The notes beneath the pieces are model-generated. The model ran no database searches. It worked only from the letters and a program-made list of their open reading frames with translations, and was not told where the DNA came from. This document shows positions 27,088 through 35,703 of a DNA stretch of 64,000 nt, in pieces. Within the stretch, counting starts at the first letter, position 1. Each line of letters opens with the position of its first letter. Both the position numbers and the translations under genes were made by a program. This DNA comes from Fibrobacter succinogenes. GTDB lineage: Bacteria; Fibrobacterota; Fibrobacteria; Fibrobacterales; Fibrobacteraceae. The stretch is taken from contig CADCGB010000003.1 in NCBI GenBank assembly GCA_902800815.1, forward strand, positions 62,001 through 126,000. The letters are read 5' to 3'.

Positions 27088-28104
27088 TTACTTCAAGAAT
27101 TCAAACACGACCTTGCCGTCAATATCATGCGGACCATCGAAGGACTTCTCGTCGAAGCCGGGCTTGTCGCCAATCGCCTCGAGAATCGCCGTACCGAGAT
27201 CGCCCTTAGACCCCTTGAACGTCACGGAGTAGGTCACCACATCCTTTGCGGGCTGGGTCTGCGAATTTATAGTAACAACGCCCTTGAGCGCCTTCTCGAA
27301 CGGAATCTTCTGGCTGCGGGCGGACTTCATCTTACGGAGTTCCACCACGAACTGCGAGCCGTTGTCGGCTGCGTTGATCCAGGCTTCCATCACCTGTTCC
27401 GAAAGCGTGCGGGCAGCAACGACGGCCGCCTTGTTGATGCCGCCATTGCGGGCAACTTCCTTGTTGTTAGCAACGGTGTGCACGCCGTTCGAGAACGCGG
27501 CAATCACCTCGCCCGAATTCACGTCGATAACCTCGACCCCTATCTGGAGCGAAGCCTTGATCTTGTTGCCCTTCACCTTCGTGTAGCTGGTCACCGCGAC
27601 TTCACCGCGGGCAACGAAGTTTACGCCTTCCTTCTCGGCATATTTTTTGACGGCAGCGCGGTCAGAAGGGTTCACGCCGGTCTTTGCGAGCGAGGGGGCC
27701 AGGGCAATGTTGCGGGCCATGTCGGAAGACTTCACGTTGAACTGCTGCTTCACGAACTGCTGCTGGAACTTGTCGACAATCTGGGCATCGGGAATCTTTG
27801 TCCAGATATCCTCGCTGTAGGTCGCCTCGGTAGTTACCGCAACCGTCTTCGCACGTGCCTTGGAGGACTTACCCGATGCATTGTCAGAGGTACTTTCCGA
27901 AACCGTTTCCTCGCTTTCGGAATGGTTGACCTCGGTAGTGACCTCCGCGCCCTTCTTTTCCCAGGTGGTAAGCACAAACGCGATGGACGGGCGCGCCTTC
28001 TGCACGGCACCGTAACCATTGCCGGTCAGGTCGTAGGCAAACCCGAAGGAAGCCAAAGCAAAAATGGCGAAAAACGCCAGGGCAAAGATGGATATCTTTT
28101 TCAC
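27088..28104 (-). CDS. Secreted protein related to the LPP20/FlgT-type superfamily
   Basis: 338 residues from GTG 28104 (CGAGG lies 7 bases upstream; the reading from TTG 28119 lacks a site). A signal peptide (KKISIFALAFFAIFALASFGFA) is followed by a Ser/Glu/Lys-rich segment (about 55-85) and a domain with VKKYAEKEGVNFVARGEVAV, IGVEVIDVNSGEVIAAFSNG and KAAVVAARTLSEQVMEAWI, the repeated pattern seen in CsgG/FlgT/LPP20-like proteins. It probably pairs with the downstream CsgG-like lipoprotein. The exact role is unknown. Confidence 0.65.
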   Translation of the reverse strand: MKKISIFALAFFAIFALASFGFAYDLTGNGYGAVQKARPSIAFVLTTWEKKGAEVTTEVNHSESEETVSESTSDNASGKSSKARAKTVAVTTEATYSEDIWTKIPDAQIVDKFQQQFVKQQFNVKSSDMARNIALAPSLAKTGVNPSDRAAVKKYAEKEGVNFVARGEVAVTSYTKVKGNKIKASLQIGVEVIDVNSGEVIAAFSNGVHTVANNKEVARNGGINKAAVVAARTLSEQVMEAWINAADNGSQFVVELRKMKSARSQKIPFEKALKGVVTINSQTQPAKDVVTYSVTFKGSKGDLGTAILEAIGDKPGFDEKSFDGPHDIDGKVVFEFLK

Positions 28105-28202
28105 AGATAAACCTCGCAATAAAAGAATTCTACTAGGCTTAATTTAACTTTTAGGAGAGGACAAGTCAATAGGGCAAACAAAGGCCCCCGCTAATTTGCA
28201 TA

Positions 28203-28233
28203 AAAAAAAGATATCCCCGCCAAGGGCGGGGAT
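28203..28233 (-). terminator. Rho-independent terminator of the GH11-CBM6 xylanase gene
   Basis: A perfect 9-bp stem ATCCCCGCC/GGCGGGGAT with a 3-base loop is followed on the minus strand by a T-rich run of eight. It lies 24 bases after the stop. Confidence 0.9.
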
Positions 28234-28257
28234 AAAAGATTGTCTTTATGACACCGA

Positions 28258-29814
28258 TTAGCGGTTTATGACGCGCACCTTCTTGATGCCCAGGAGATCC
28301 TTCACCATGTAGATGCCGGACTTCTGGAACTTGGCGGCGATAGCCTCGTTAACGCTCGTGCCAGCGGCAATTTCCACCTTGCCGAGGAACTTGCCCTGCA
28401 TGTCGAACACCTGCACGGTACGGGCGATGTTGTTCATGCGGATGAGCTGAGCGATGGCGGTCGTGCCAGAATCATCCGGACCCGGATTGACAATGATTTC
28501 TTCGCCCGGCAGAGTGAACTTCACGTAGTCCACGTTGGTATTGGCGTTGGCAATCGTGATACGGAGCGTGTGCTTACCAGCGGTAAGGGTAGCCTTGCCC
28601 GTAGAGAGTTCGTAGGTATTCCAGTCATTCTCGGTACCCGTGAAGGAGAGAGAAGCAAGGGACTTGCCATCGATAGAAAGGTTGAGCTTGCCAGCGCCGG
28701 AACCGTTCGAAACGTTGGCTTCGATATCGTATTCGCCATCCTTAGCGACTTCCACGGTGTATTCGAGCCATTCATCAGCAGCGGTGTAACCCACAGCCTT
28801 GCCCGTACCACCTTCAACGATACCGACATAGTAATCTTTACCACGGTAATCCTTGTCAACTTCAGCGTCGCCCGGGGTGTTGGTGCCACCGTAGGAATCG
28901 CCTTCGTTACCTTCGTCAAAGTTTTCGGCTTCGATGATACCAGGAATCGTTGCGGTAACGCCCTTGAACGGTTTGCGGTCGATCGGATCCGGTTCTTCAA
29001 TCGGAGAGCTTTCACCGTCATCGGTCATGTTGAAGTAGGTGTAGTCCACTTCACCACTAGAGTTACCACCGGCTTCATTCATAAGCATAACTTCGGTCAC
29101 CTTACCGAACTTAAGCGTTGCAGATCCACCGCCCTTAGAGCCACGGAGATTTTTCTGCTGACCGGTAAAGAGTTCATCCCACTTGTTGAAGTGAGCGGAA
29201 ATATCGATGTGGCCACACTGACGAGCCTGCTTACGGATACTGAAAATCTGCAAGAAGGTAGAGGTACCCGTCTTGGAGGGTTCCTGCTGACGGAGGAACG
29301 CATGGATTGTGTACGTGGCACCATCAACCGTAATTTCGCCGAACTTTTCACCAACGTAGTTTTCGCTCGGCTGGCTGTACCAGTCATCCACGATGTAGTA
29401 CTCGACCTGCGGATCCACGGTCCAGCCATAAACACCGATATAACCATAAGAACCATGACCATTCTTGGTGTACTTATAGTCAACCGTGTAATGCTTGGTC
29501 TTGTGGTCAACACCCGGGCCGTTATCGCCGTAGCGGTAACCCACACGGGCGAGGAAGTCGTTCGAGTTGGTCCACTTGGCAGAGAACGTACCATTGCTGT
29601 AGTAGGTCATGCTGTTGCTGCCACCGTCGGCCCACAGTTCATAACCCCACGGCGTTCCATTGATGGAACCCGTCTGGTTGCGGTTCACCTGAGTGCCACC
29701 GCCGTTGTGCCCCATTGCATCGCTACAAGCGTCCGCAGCAAAAGCACTGTTCACGCAGAGGCCAAAGGCCAATGCAATGCCCATCTTCGTAATGTTCCTA
29801 ATGCTCCTATTCAT
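28258..29814 (-). CDS. Secreted GH11 endo-1,4-beta-xylanase with CBM6
   Basis: 518 residues. The signal peptide ends about SAFA. The GH11 domain spans about 28-262: the nucleophile is expected at Glu138 (QVEYYIVDDW) and the acid/base at Glu247 (VMLMNEAGG). The thumb-region pattern is LRQQEPSKTGTSTFLQIFS. A CBM6 follows at about 285-430 (IPGIIEAENFDEG, ADEWLEYTVEVAKDGEYDIE), which usually binds xylan or amorphous cellulose. The C-terminal 70 residues match the end of the neighbouring XynC-like enzyme (VFDMQGKFLGKVEI, KSGIYMVKD). AGGAG precedes the ATG. The catalytic domain is close to the first domain of the 30002 gene. Confidence 0.93.
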   Translation of the reverse strand: MNRSIRNITKMGIALAFGLCVNSAFAADACSDAMGHNGGGTQVNRNQTGSINGTPWGYELWADGGSNSMTYYSNGTFSAKWTNSNDFLARVGYRYGDNGPGVDHKTKHYTVDYKYTKNGHGSYGYIGVYGWTVDPQVEYYIVDDWYSQPSENYVGEKFGEITVDGATYTIHAFLRQQEPSKTGTSTFLQIFSIRKQARQCGHIDISAHFNKWDELFTGQQKNLRGSKGGGSATLKFGKVTEVMLMNEAGGNSSGEVDYTYFNMTDDGESSPIEEPDPIDRKPFKGVTATIPGIIEAENFDEGNEGDSYGGTNTPGDAEVDKDYRGKDYYVGIVEGGTGKAVGYTAADEWLEYTVEVAKDGEYDIEANVSNGSGAGKLNLSIDGKSLASLSFTGTENDWNTYELSTGKATLTAGKHTLRITIANANTNVDYVKFTLPGEEIIVNPGPDDSGTTAIAQLIRMNNIARTVQVFDMQGKFLGKVEIAAGTSVNEAIAAKFQKSGIYMVKDLLGIKKVRVINR

Positions 29815-29845
29815 TTTCTAACTCCTGAATGTTTAGGTTCTGTTC

Positions 29846-29853
29846 CAAAGATA
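29846..29853 (-). promoter_or_regulatory. TAnnTTTG promoter-like element (TATCTTTG)
   Basis: It lies 31 bases before the start of the GH11-CBM6 gene, the same spacing as before the FecR and OmpA-family genes. It implies the gene has its own promoter downstream of the terminators of the XynC-like gene. Confidence 0.42.
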
Positions 29854-29885
29854 TATCCGCACATTCCAATTTGGAATAGTTACAA

Positions 29886-29914
29886 CAAAAAGGCGTTGTT
29901 GCAAAAAACAACGC
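29886..29914 (-). terminator. Second hairpin after the XynC-like gene
   Basis: A perfect 8-bp stem GCGTTGTT/AACAACGC with a 6-base loop is followed on the minus strand by C and five T. It lies behind the hairpin at 29948, so the two act in tandem. Confidence 0.65.
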
Positions 29915-29947
29915 AATTTTCGTCAAAAATGGCGATTTTAACGAAAA

Positions 29948-29967
29948 TTCCCCGCTTTCGCGGGGAA
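29948..29967 (-). terminator. First hairpin after the XynC-like gene
   Basis: A perfect 8-bp stem TTCCCCGC/GCGGGGAA with a TTTC loop, followed on the minus strand by TTTTCG. It lies 34 bases after the stop. Confidence 0.72.
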
Positions 29968-30001
29968 CTTCGTTCAGGAGTATCTGAAGATTAAGCGTTT
30001 T

Positions 30002-31882
30002 TTACGGAGTCACCTTCACACGGAGGAAGCTCTTGCCCTGCTTCACGAGGTAGATGCCCGTATTCTTGAACTTCGCCTTGATGGCAGAAGCAACCGTAGA
30101 ACCGGCCGGCACATCGATTGCGCCGAGAGTGCGGCCCTGCATGTCGAACACCATGAACTGGCCATCCATTGACGCAAGCGCCTGGGTCATGAACGGGATA
30201 GCGTCCGTGCTGCTACTGCTGCGGCCCCAATTCCAGCCGCCACGGCTAGAGCTAGATTTTGCGGTGCCGCTGGAGCTAGACTTAACCACGCTGGAGCTGG
30301 ATTCCGGGGTAGCGACTTCAAGCGGATGCGCCTTGTCGGTCATCTTGAAGTAGTTAACATCGAACGAGCCCGAGCCACCACCGGCTTCGACAAGCACCTT
30401 GGCTTCGTACATCTTACCCATCTTCATGCCGAGGGATTCCCACTTCTTGAAGTGAGCCGTGATGTCGATATGGCCACAGGAACGGGCACCCTTACGCTTG
30501 CTGAAGTACTGCGGGAAGGTAGCATTCCCCTTGATAGAGGGTGCGTTGTTACGCTGGTTCTGGTAAATTTCGTAGGTAGCACCATCAACCGTGAACTCAC
30601 CCTTCTTCTGGCCAAGGAGGTTCGGACCCGGCTCGCTGAACCAGTCATCGACGATGTAGTATTCCACCAGCGGATCGACCGTCCAGCCGTAGATACCGAT
30701 GTAGTTGTAGCCACCGGCGTTGCCACTCTTTTTCCAGTTAAAGTAGGCATCGATGGGGCCGAGATCTTCGTGAGATTTGTCTTCGTTGTACTTGAAGCCG
30801 ACACGGGCAAGGAAGTCGTTGGTGCCACTCCATTTGGCAGTGAACGTACCGTTGTCGTAAGAGGTCATGGAGTTGTTGCCGCCCTGGTACCAGATTTCGT
30901 AATGGTACGGAGAGTTACCGACTTTACCCGTTGCGCTCTGGTTGTCACGGCCATTATCAACCTTGCCGTTGCCTTCATGGCCCATCTGGTCCTTACAGGC
31001 GTCAATCGTACCGGAAACAGTCGAGCCACCATTGGAAGAGCTGGATTTCGCCACGGAAGAGCTAGATTTCGTCGAGGCGCTAGAAGTCGGCGACGACGAG
31101 GCTTTGTCGGTCATGTCGAAGTAGGTGTAGTCCACGGAACCCGTAGCGCCACCACCGGCTTCGGTCATAAGCATCACTTCGGTCACGTTACCGAACTTGA
31201 GCGAAGCAGATCCACCGCCCTTCGAACCGCGGAGTTGCTTCTGCTGACCGGTAAAGAGTTCATCCCACTTCTTGAAGTGGGCGGAGATGTCGATGTGGCC
31301 GCACTGACGCGGAGTTTCGCGAATGCTGAAGAACTGCACAAACGTAGAGGTGCCCGACTTGGAGGGTTCCTGCTGGCGAAGGAACGCATGAATGGAGTAC
31401 TTGGCGCCATCGACGGTAATCTCGCCGAACTTTTCGCCTACATACTGTTCGCTCGGCTTGCTGTACCAGTCATCCACGATGTAGTATTCGGTTTCCGGAT
31501 TCTTGGTCCAGCCATACACGCCGATGTAGCCGTAAGAGGCATTACCTGTCTTGGTGTACTTGTAATCGACTGCAAAATTCTTCGACTTGTGGTCGATTCC
31601 GTTGCCGTTGTACTGGTAACCCACGCGAGTCAGGTAGTCGTTGGAGTTACTCCAGTTGGCCTTGAACGTACCATTGCTGTAGTAGGTCATCGAGGCGTTG
31701 CCACCCTGATACCACTGTTCGTAGCCCCAGGGAGTTCCACTGATGGAGCCAACCTTGTTGCCGCTCACTTGCGAGCCGTTTCCTGAATGACCCATGTTGT
31801 CATTGCAGGCATCAGCAGCAAAACTGCTGACCGCCAGTCCCATGATTAGGGCAAATCCCACGCCCCAAAAGTTCTTTTTCAT
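30002..31882 (-). CDS. xynC: XynC-like endoxylanase with two GH11 catalytic domains
   Basis: 626 residues from ATG 31882 (AAGGAG 5 bases upstream; the reading from 31912 lacks a site). After a signal peptide ending about SSFA come GH11 domain A (about 24-255), a Ser-rich linker, GH11 domain B (about 300-525; LVEYYIVDDWFSEPGP and VLVEAGGGSGSF), a second Ser linker and a C-terminal domain with VFDMQGRTLGAIDV and NTGIYLVKQG. Both catalytic Glu positions are kept in both domains. Two GH11 domains in one chain is the known layout of F. succinogenes XynC. It hydrolyses xylan outside the cell. Domain A is much nearer to the neighbouring gene's domain than to its own domain B. Confidence 0.9.
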   Translation of the reverse strand: MKKNFWGVGFALIMGLAVSSFAADACNDNMGHSGNGSQVSGNKVGSISGTPWGYEQWYQGGNASMTYYSNGTFKANWSNSNDYLTRVGYQYNGNGIDHKSKNFAVDYKYTKTGNASYGYIGVYGWTKNPETEYYIVDDWYSKPSEQYVGEKFGEITVDGAKYSIHAFLRQQEPSKSGTSTFVQFFSIRETPRQCGHIDISAHFKKWDELFTGQQKQLRGSKGGGSASLKFGNVTEVMLMTEAGGGATGSVDYTYFDMTDKASSSPTSSASTKSSSSVAKSSSSNGGSTVSGTIDACKDQMGHEGNGKVDNGRDNQSATGKVGNSPYHYEIWYQGGNNSMTSYDNGTFTAKWSGTNDFLARVGFKYNEDKSHEDLGPIDAYFNWKKSGNAGGYNYIGIYGWTVDPLVEYYIVDDWFSEPGPNLLGQKKGEFTVDGATYEIYQNQRNNAPSIKGNATFPQYFSKRKGARSCGHIDITAHFKKWESLGMKMGKMYEAKVLVEAGGGSGSFDVNYFKMTDKAHPLEVATPESSSSVVKSSSSGTAKSSSSRGGWNWGRSSSSTDAIPFMTQALASMDGQFMVFDMQGRTLGAIDVPAGSTVASAIKAKFKNTGIYLVKQGKSFLRVKVTP

Positions 31883-32043
31883 ACATACTCCTTGTTTCCG
31901 GGTTAACTCCACCCGTACAGCATATAATCTATACCGCAGGGCAGACTTTAGCCCATTCCGGAGTTAAAACACGTTGTAAGTAAAGACAACAAACCTTAAT
32001 TTTTTTAAACAGGATTGCGATTTTGAGCAAATTAGCGCAAATC

Positions 32044-32070
32044 AAAAAGCGCTCCCGAAAAGGGAGCGCT
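32044..32070 (-). terminator. Rho-independent terminator after gyrA
   Basis: A perfect 9-bp stem AGCGCTCCC/GGGAGCGCT with a GAAAA loop is followed on the minus strand by T. It lies 58 bases after the gyrA stop. Confidence 0.85.
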
Positions 32071-32090
32071 ATATATATAATGTTGTATGT

Positions 32091-32118
32091 GGGCACTGCG
32101 TTCAAGCGCAGTTAGCCC
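32091..32118. other. Additional hairpin between gyrA and its terminator
   Basis: GGGC and ACTGCG pair with CGCAGT and GCCC around a TTCAAG loop, giving a 10-bp stem with a 2-base bulge. It has no T-run. It lies just after the gyrA stop and may protect the mRNA end. Confidence 0.45.
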
Positions 32119-32128
32119 GACTTATTTA

Positions 32129-34801
32129 TTACATGTCATCGCCGGCAGGCATATCATCGGCAGGTGCGGACTTTTCGACGGAATCGTCATCCACTTCCAC
32201 ACCCTGCACGTGATCAAATGTTTCCTTTGCCTCGGCGCTATCCTGCTCGATGTCCTCCACGCTCGGGAGCGCGGTGGCATCTTGCACCATGTCGCCGTCG
32301 CGCAGGCTAATCGCCTTCACGCCCTGGGCATTGCGGCCCGTGAGGCGGATGGAATCGGCCTTGATGCGGATGACCTGACCTTCCTTACTCGTGATAATCA
32401 GGTCGTAGTCATCTGCAACGCTATCGACAAACACGGCCGGGCCAATCTTGTCGGTCACGTTCAGGTTCTTCACGCCCTTGCTCCCGCGCTTGGTGACGCG
32501 GTAGGTACCCGGTTCACTGCGCTTGCCATAGCCCTTCTCGGTAATGGTGAGCACCTTGTTGCCTTCCTTGAGCCACAGGAGCGAAATGACCTCGTCGCCT
32601 TCGGCAAGTTTGATACCGCGAACACCGTGCGTGCCACGGCCCATCGGGCGGAAGCACGTAATCGGGAACGTGACGGCCTGACCGTTGCGGGTCGCAAGCA
32701 TAAGCAGGTCCTTCGGAATCGGGCGACCTTCGAGATCGTCGGCATCATCGCCTTCGACTTCCGGAGCATCCGTTTCGGGCGCATTGTCGTCGCCTTCGCC
32801 GGCATTGAGCGAGGCCTTGTATTCCTCTTCGGACATGCCTACGAGCTGCACCTTCACGAGTTCATCACCCTCGTCGAGGGTAATAGCGTTCACGCCGGCC
32901 TTGCGCGGGCGGCTGAACAGAGTGAGGTCCATCTTGTTGATGATACCCTTCTTGGTCGCAAACACGAGGCAGAAGTAACCGCCGAACTTGCGCACGGGCA
33001 CAATCGCCTGAACCTTCTCGCCCTCGGTGAGGCCTACAAAGTTCACGATCGGGCGACCCTTGCCGCTACGCGTGCCTTCGGGCAGGCGGTAGACCTTGGT
33101 CCAGTAGGCACGACCCTTGTTGGTAAACACGAGCAGGTAGCTGTGCGTGCTTGCCGTAAAGATCTGGTCCACGTCATCTTCTTCCTTGAGGCCGGCACCG
33201 ATAATGCCCTTGCCGCCACGGCTCTGGGTCTTGAACGTGTCGATCGGGAGGCGCTTGATGTAGCCTTCCTTGCTCAAGGTAATCACCTGTTCCTCTTCGG
33301 CAATCAGGTCTTCGTAGTCGCTGTCATCGACGGATTCGCCGATGGTGGTGCGACGTTCGTCACCAAACTTGTCCACCACTTCGTCAAGGCGCTTGAGGAT
33401 AATCGCAATGCGGCGTTCGCGCTTAGCGAGGATATCTTCGAGGTCGGCAACTGTCGCGATGAGTTCGTTGTATTCCGCTTCCAGTTTTTCGAGGTTGAGG
33501 CCCGTCAACTGAGAGAGTCGCATGTCGACAATCGCCTGCGACTGGATTTCATCGAGGCCAAAGCGGTCCTGCAAGCTCTGTTTCGCGATTTCGGTCGTCT
33601 TGCTCGCCTTGATGATCTGCACCACTTCATCGATGTTCTGCGTTGCAATGCGCAGGCCCTCGATAATGTGGAGGCGTGCCTTCGCCTTGTTCAGGTCGAA
33701 CTGCGTCGAGCGAGTCACCACATCCATGCGGTGGTCGATGTAAATCTGGACAAGGTCCTTGAGCGTGAGGAGCTTCGGCAGGTTGTTCACGAGCGCCAAG
33801 TTGTAGATACTGAACGTGGTCTGCAACTGCGTGTACTTGAACAAATTATTTAGGACCACCTCGCCCACAGCATCGCGCCTGAGTTCAATAACGATGCGGA
33901 TATCCTTCGCGGATTCATCGCGGATATCGGTGATGCCGTCTACGCGCTTTTCGCGAACGAGGTCCGCAATCTTCTTGCAGAGCTCGGACTTGTTCACCAT
34001 GTAGGGAATTTCAGTCACGATGATGCGCGGCTTGCCCTTGGAATCAATCTCGATGTCGGTACGGGCGCGCACACGTACGCGGCCGTGGCCCGTGAGGTAT
34101 GCATCGCGGATACCCGCACGCCCACAAATGATGGCGCCGGTCGGGAAGTCAGGACCGGAAACGTACTGCAAAAGTTCTTCGCCCGTAATTTCGGGGTTCT
34201 CCGCCACCGCGTGGATAGCGTTTGCAATTTCGCGCAGGTTGTGCGGAGCCATCGAGGTCGCCATACCCACGGCGATACCCGTAGTACCGTTCACGAGCAT
34301 GTTCGGGAGCACGGACGGGAGCACCAGCGGTTCTTCGAGCGATTCGTCGAAGTTCGGGCCCATGTCCACGGTGTCCTTCTCGAGGTCCTCGAGCATCAGG
34401 GCACCCATGTTGTTCATCTTCGCTTCGGTGTAACGCATTGCGGCGGCACCGTCGCCGTCGATGTTACCGAAGTTACCCTGACCAAACACCAGCGGGTAAC
34501 GCAGCGAGAAATCCTGCGCCATGCGGACGAGCGTCTCGTAAACAGCGGAGTCGCCATGCGGATGGTACTTACCGATCACATCACCCACGATACGCGCACT
34601 CTTGACCGTCGACTTGTTGGGAACCACGCCCAACTTGTGCATACTGTACATCACGCGGCGGTGCACCGGCTTGAAGCCGTCACGTGCGTCCGGGAGCGCA
34701 CGCGCCACAATGACGCTCATGGAGTAGCGGAGATAGCAGTCCTGCATGTCCTTTTCGATAAGGCTCTTGAACTGCGTTCCTGGTACCAATTCTTCTGACA
34801 T
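32129..34801 (-). CDS. gyrA: DNA gyrase subunit A
   Basis: 890 residues, full length. The catalytic tyrosine is Tyr124 in AAMRYTEAK. The quinolone-determining region reads YHPHGDSAVYETLVRM, with Ser85 and Glu89 at the E. coli 83 and 87 positions, a sensitive-type pattern. The C-terminal beta-pinwheel contains the GyrA box as QSRGGKG, where the usual form is QRRGGKG, and ends in a long acidic tail with an insertion of about 35 acidic residues near 690-725 (GEGDDNAPETDAPEVEGDDA). It supercoils DNA with GyrB. AGAGGA precedes the ATG. surE lies 18 bases upstream. Confidence 0.97.
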   Translation of the reverse strand: MSEELVPGTQFKSLIEKDMQDCYLRYSMSVIVARALPDARDGFKPVHRRVMYSMHKLGVVPNKSTVKSARIVGDVIGKYHPHGDSAVYETLVRMAQDFSLRYPLVFGQGNFGNIDGDGAAAMRYTEAKMNNMGALMLEDLEKDTVDMGPNFDESLEEPLVLPSVLPNMLVNGTTGIAVGMATSMAPHNLREIANAIHAVAENPEITGEELLQYVSGPDFPTGAIICGRAGIRDAYLTGHGRVRVRARTDIEIDSKGKPRIIVTEIPYMVNKSELCKKIADLVREKRVDGITDIRDESAKDIRIVIELRRDAVGEVVLNNLFKYTQLQTTFSIYNLALVNNLPKLLTLKDLVQIYIDHRMDVVTRSTQFDLNKAKARLHIIEGLRIATQNIDEVVQIIKASKTTEIAKQSLQDRFGLDEIQSQAIVDMRLSQLTGLNLEKLEAEYNELIATVADLEDILAKRERRIAIILKRLDEVVDKFGDERRTTIGESVDDSDYEDLIAEEEQVITLSKEGYIKRLPIDTFKTQSRGGKGIIGAGLKEEDDVDQIFTASTHSYLLVFTNKGRAYWTKVYRLPEGTRSGKGRPIVNFVGLTEGEKVQAIVPVRKFGGYFCLVFATKKGIINKMDLTLFSRPRKAGVNAITLDEGDELVKVQLVGMSEEEYKASLNAGEGDDNAPETDAPEVEGDDADDLEGRPIPKDLLMLATRNGQAVTFPITCFRPMGRGTHGVRGIKLAEGDEVISLLWLKEGNKVLTITEKGYGKRSEPGTYRVTKRGSKGVKNLNVTDKIGPAVFVDSVADDYDLIITSKEGQVIRIKADSIRLTGRNAQGVKAISLRDGDMVQDATALPSVEDIEQDSAEAKETFDHVQGVEVDDDSVEKSAPADDMPAGDDM

Positions 34802-34819
34802 TCGTTATCCTCTTAGTGA

Positions 34820-35614
34820 TTAGCCGTTTCCGGCCAACATCTCGTTTATTTTTTTCAAATTCTCTTCATCCGTCTGGTCGATGCGGTGCGGCGTAATGGT
34901 CGCATAGCCCTGGTCCAGCAGGTAGTCATCACTACCCTCAGGCTGCTTTTCCCACAACTTTTCGCCATCGAGCTGCCACAGGTTCCCTTCGCTGGTGTAG
35001 TGGTCGGTAAACATACCGAGCGCCATCGTACACGCACGGAACCCCTTGAACGCGGCAGGTTCGACCTTCGGGAAGTTCACGTTCCAGAATACGCCCGCGG
35101 GGATATTCCTGAACATTCCCTCGCGCACGACCTTTACTGCAAAATCAATCGATACCTGCAAAAGCGTATTGCCACCGCGAAGCGAGAGGGCTACCCCAGG
35201 CACGCTCCAGAGGGCTGCCTCGCGGGCTCCGGCGACCGTACCCGAGTAGAGCGCGGACACGCCCGAATTCTCACCGATGTTCACGCCCGAAAAGCACACG
35301 TCAAACTGACCCGGACCGCGCCCCTCGGTTTGTTCAAGCCCGAAGGCGGCATAGTGCCCGAGCGCAAACTTCACGCAGTCGGCAGGGGTCCCGTCCACAG
35401 AAAACGCCCTGTAACCGCCTTCTGACGGACATTCCTCGATACAGAGGGGGCGGCGCAGCGTAAACGCGTGGGAAACCCCGCTCTGTTCCATTTGCGGGGC
35501 AAACACGAAAACCTCCCCATAGGGAGCAAGTGCACGCGCCAAAGCGTGCATATTCGCGCTATTTACCCCATCGTCGTTCGTGATGAGGATACGCGGTTTT
35601 CGAGGGCTTTGCAT
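34820..35614 (-). CDS. surE: 5'/3'-nucleotidase SurE
   Basis: 264 residues, usual length. The metal-binding motif ITNDDGV is at the N-terminus (NDDG), with SGVNIGENSGVSALYSGTVAGAREA and FSVDGTPADCVKFAL as further family blocks. It dephosphorylates nucleoside monophosphates in the cytoplasm. It precedes gyrA by 18 bases and is probably in one transcript with it. TATATTTC just upstream of the start is a promoter-like variant. Confidence 0.95.
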   Translation of the reverse strand: MQSPRKPRILITNDDGVNSANMHALARALAPYGEVFVFAPQMEQSGVSHAFTLRRPLCIEECPSEGGYRAFSVDGTPADCVKFALGHYAAFGLEQTEGRGPGQFDVCFSGVNIGENSGVSALYSGTVAGAREAALWSVPGVALSLRGGNTLLQVSIDFAVKVVREGMFRNIPAGVFWNVNFPKVEPAAFKGFRACTMALGMFTDHYTSEGNLWQLDGEKLWEKQPEGSDDYLLDQGYATITPHRIDQTDEENLKKINEMLAGNG

Positions 35615-35669
35615 ACTGCCCGAAATATAGAAAAATCCCCAGAATTTTAAGAAAAATAACAGATTTTCG

Positions 35670-35699
35670 AGCCCCTAAAAAGGCCGAATTTCAGGGGCT
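35670..35699 (-). terminator. Possible terminator of the propeller lipoprotein gene
   Basis: A 7-bp perfect stem AGCCCCT/AGGGGCT with a 16-base loop starts 4 bases after the stop. The downstream T-run is weak, so efficiency is uncertain. Confidence 0.5.
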
Positions 35700-35703
35700 G
35701 AAT

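Noticed and set aside
30326-31786. 486-codon open frame opposite the XynC-like gene, and a 474-codon one opposite 28258-29814
   Set aside because: Both are shadows of the xylanases; they resemble each other only because the xylanase genes are duplicates.
32087-33853. 588-codon open frame opposite gyrA
   Set aside because: Antisense of a highly conserved gene, without signal, domain or ribosome-binding support.
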